Shown here piece by piece: positions 20,004 to 20,495 of a stretch of 20,495 nt of DNA. Each line of letters begins with the position of its first letter. Position 1 is the first letter of the stretch. Location: contig JAIESC010000301.1 in NCBI GenBank assembly GCA_019746355.1, forward strand, positions 1-20,495, in the 5' to 3' direction. A program made the position numbers and the translations under genes. The notes below the pieces were generated by a model. That model did not search any database, had not been told where the DNA came from, and worked only from the letters and a program-made list of their open reading frames with translations. The stretch comes from Xanthobacteraceae bacterium. Its GTDB lineage: Bacteria > Pseudomonadota > Alphaproteobacteria > Rhizobiales > Xanthobacteraceae.

Positions 20004-20495
20004 CTACGCCATCTCGGCGCGGATCTCTGCGCGCAGCGCGTCGATCGAGATCAAGCCCTTCGGCGTCTCCAGATGCCAGAAGGTCCAGCCGTTGCAGGCC
20101 TCGAGCCCCTGCGCCAGCGCGCCGATCCGGTGGATCGAGCCGACCCGATCGCCGAGCGAAACCGCGCCGTCGGCACGCACCAGCGCCTTGTGCCGTTTCT
20201 TGGCGTCGACCAGCTTCGCGCCCGCGGCGACGAGGCCGCGTTCGAGCAGTGCCGCGAACGGCACGCGCGGCGCTTCGCGCGCGGTCATGAACGGCGCAAG
20301 CGTCGGCGCTTCGAGCGGCGTCACGGCGTCGATGCGCCTTTGCGCCGCAGTCGCATAATTCGGGTCGCGCTCGATGCCGAGGTAGCGGCGGCCGAGATGC
20401 TTCGCCACCGCGCCGGTCGTGCCGGTGCCGTTGAACGGATCGAGCACCAGGTCGTCGGGCCGCGAGCTCGACAGGATCACGCGCGCGAGCAGCGC
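20004..20495 (-). CDS. ccrM: CcrM-type DNA (adenine-N6) methyltransferase, C-terminal part (5' end off window)
   Basis: The last ~163 residues of a DNA methyltransferase read on the minus strand; the start lies beyond 20495. The S-adenosylmethionine motif I DPFNGTGTTGAVAKHLGRRY with following IERD is present, then a linker and the C-terminal domain ending GSIHRIGALAQGLEACNGWT, FWH, and LISIDALRAEIRAEMA. The NGWTFWH-containing C-terminal domain is characteristic of alphaproteobacterial CcrM, the cell-cycle-regulated enzyme that methylates GANTC, and distinguishes it from restriction-associated methylases. The catalytic DPPY motif is outside the window. CcrM is nearly universal in alphaproteobacteria, supporting the taxonomic inference. 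Confidence 0.93.
   Translation of the reverse strand, partial: ALLARVILSSSRPDDLVLDPFNGTGTTGAVAKHLGRRYLGIERDPNYATAAQRRIDAVTPLEAPTLAPFMTAREAPRVPFAALLERGLVAAGAKLVDAKKRHKALVRADGAVSLGDRVGSIHRIGALAQGLEACNGWTFWHLETPKGLISIDALRAEIRAEMA

Overview
The window looks like a chromosomal segment of a GC-rich alphaproteobacterium of the order Rhizobiales (Bradyrhizobium/Rhodopseudomonas/Xanthobacteraceae-like). This rests on the kdp operon layout, several tripartite tricarboxylate transporter (TctC/Bug) receptors, the C-terminal part of a CcrM-type GANTC adenine methyltransferase at the right edge, small hypothetical proteins of a kind I associate with Bradyrhizobium-like genomes, and intergenic palindromes that often begin or end in GTCAT/ATGAC. 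No rRNA, tRNA, insertion sequence or CRISPR array was seen.

Layout. (1) 1-1640: the 5' part of a TctC receptor (minus) faces a RidA-family deaminase and a second, complete TctC receptor (plus). (2) 1653-9900, minus strand: a complete kdp potassium system in the transcription order 27-aa membrane ORF, kdpF, kdpA, kdpB, kdpC, a spacer holding a large nested palindrome, kdpD, kdpE. It encodes the high-affinity K+ uptake P-type ATPase and the sensor kinase/response regulator that normally control it. (3) 9901-13377: an accessory block of small, mostly uncharacterised genes (a 133-aa protein, a 156-157-aa protein, a 55-aa membrane ORF, an 89-aa protein, a DapA-like protein and a 62-aa membrane protein). 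(4) 13378-15360: a tartrate/D-malate dehydrogenase family enzyme, then a two-gene module of a small PepSY-like protein and a PIN-domain nuclease-like protein with lower GC. (5) 15433-18942: a YfcG-like glutathione transferase, a two-module VOC protein, an SMP-30/gluconolactonase-like enzyme and a small dimeric alpha/beta-barrel-like protein, which together look like a catabolic or detoxification neighbourhood. (6) 18986-20495: an HdeD-like membrane protein, a probable remnant of a 2-hydroxyacid dehydrogenase, and the ccrM fragment.

The most interesting signal is in block 3. A direct-repeat motif, TTATR-N6-YTATR with exactly 11 bp between half-sites, occurs five times within about 3 kb. Each copy points toward a gene start: the kdp operon (minus strand), the 133-aa gene, the 157-aa gene, the 89-aa/DapA-like pair and the 62-aa membrane gene (minus strand). 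A manual scan found no other tandem copy in the window. An 11-bp direct repeat is what OmpR/PhoB-family response regulators usually bind, and KdpE belongs to that family. The motif may therefore define an undescribed local regulon linking K+ uptake with these uncharacterised genes. The DapA-like protein in the same block has lost the Schiff-base lysine and one catalytic tyrosine of dihydrodipicolinate synthase, so it probably has another function.
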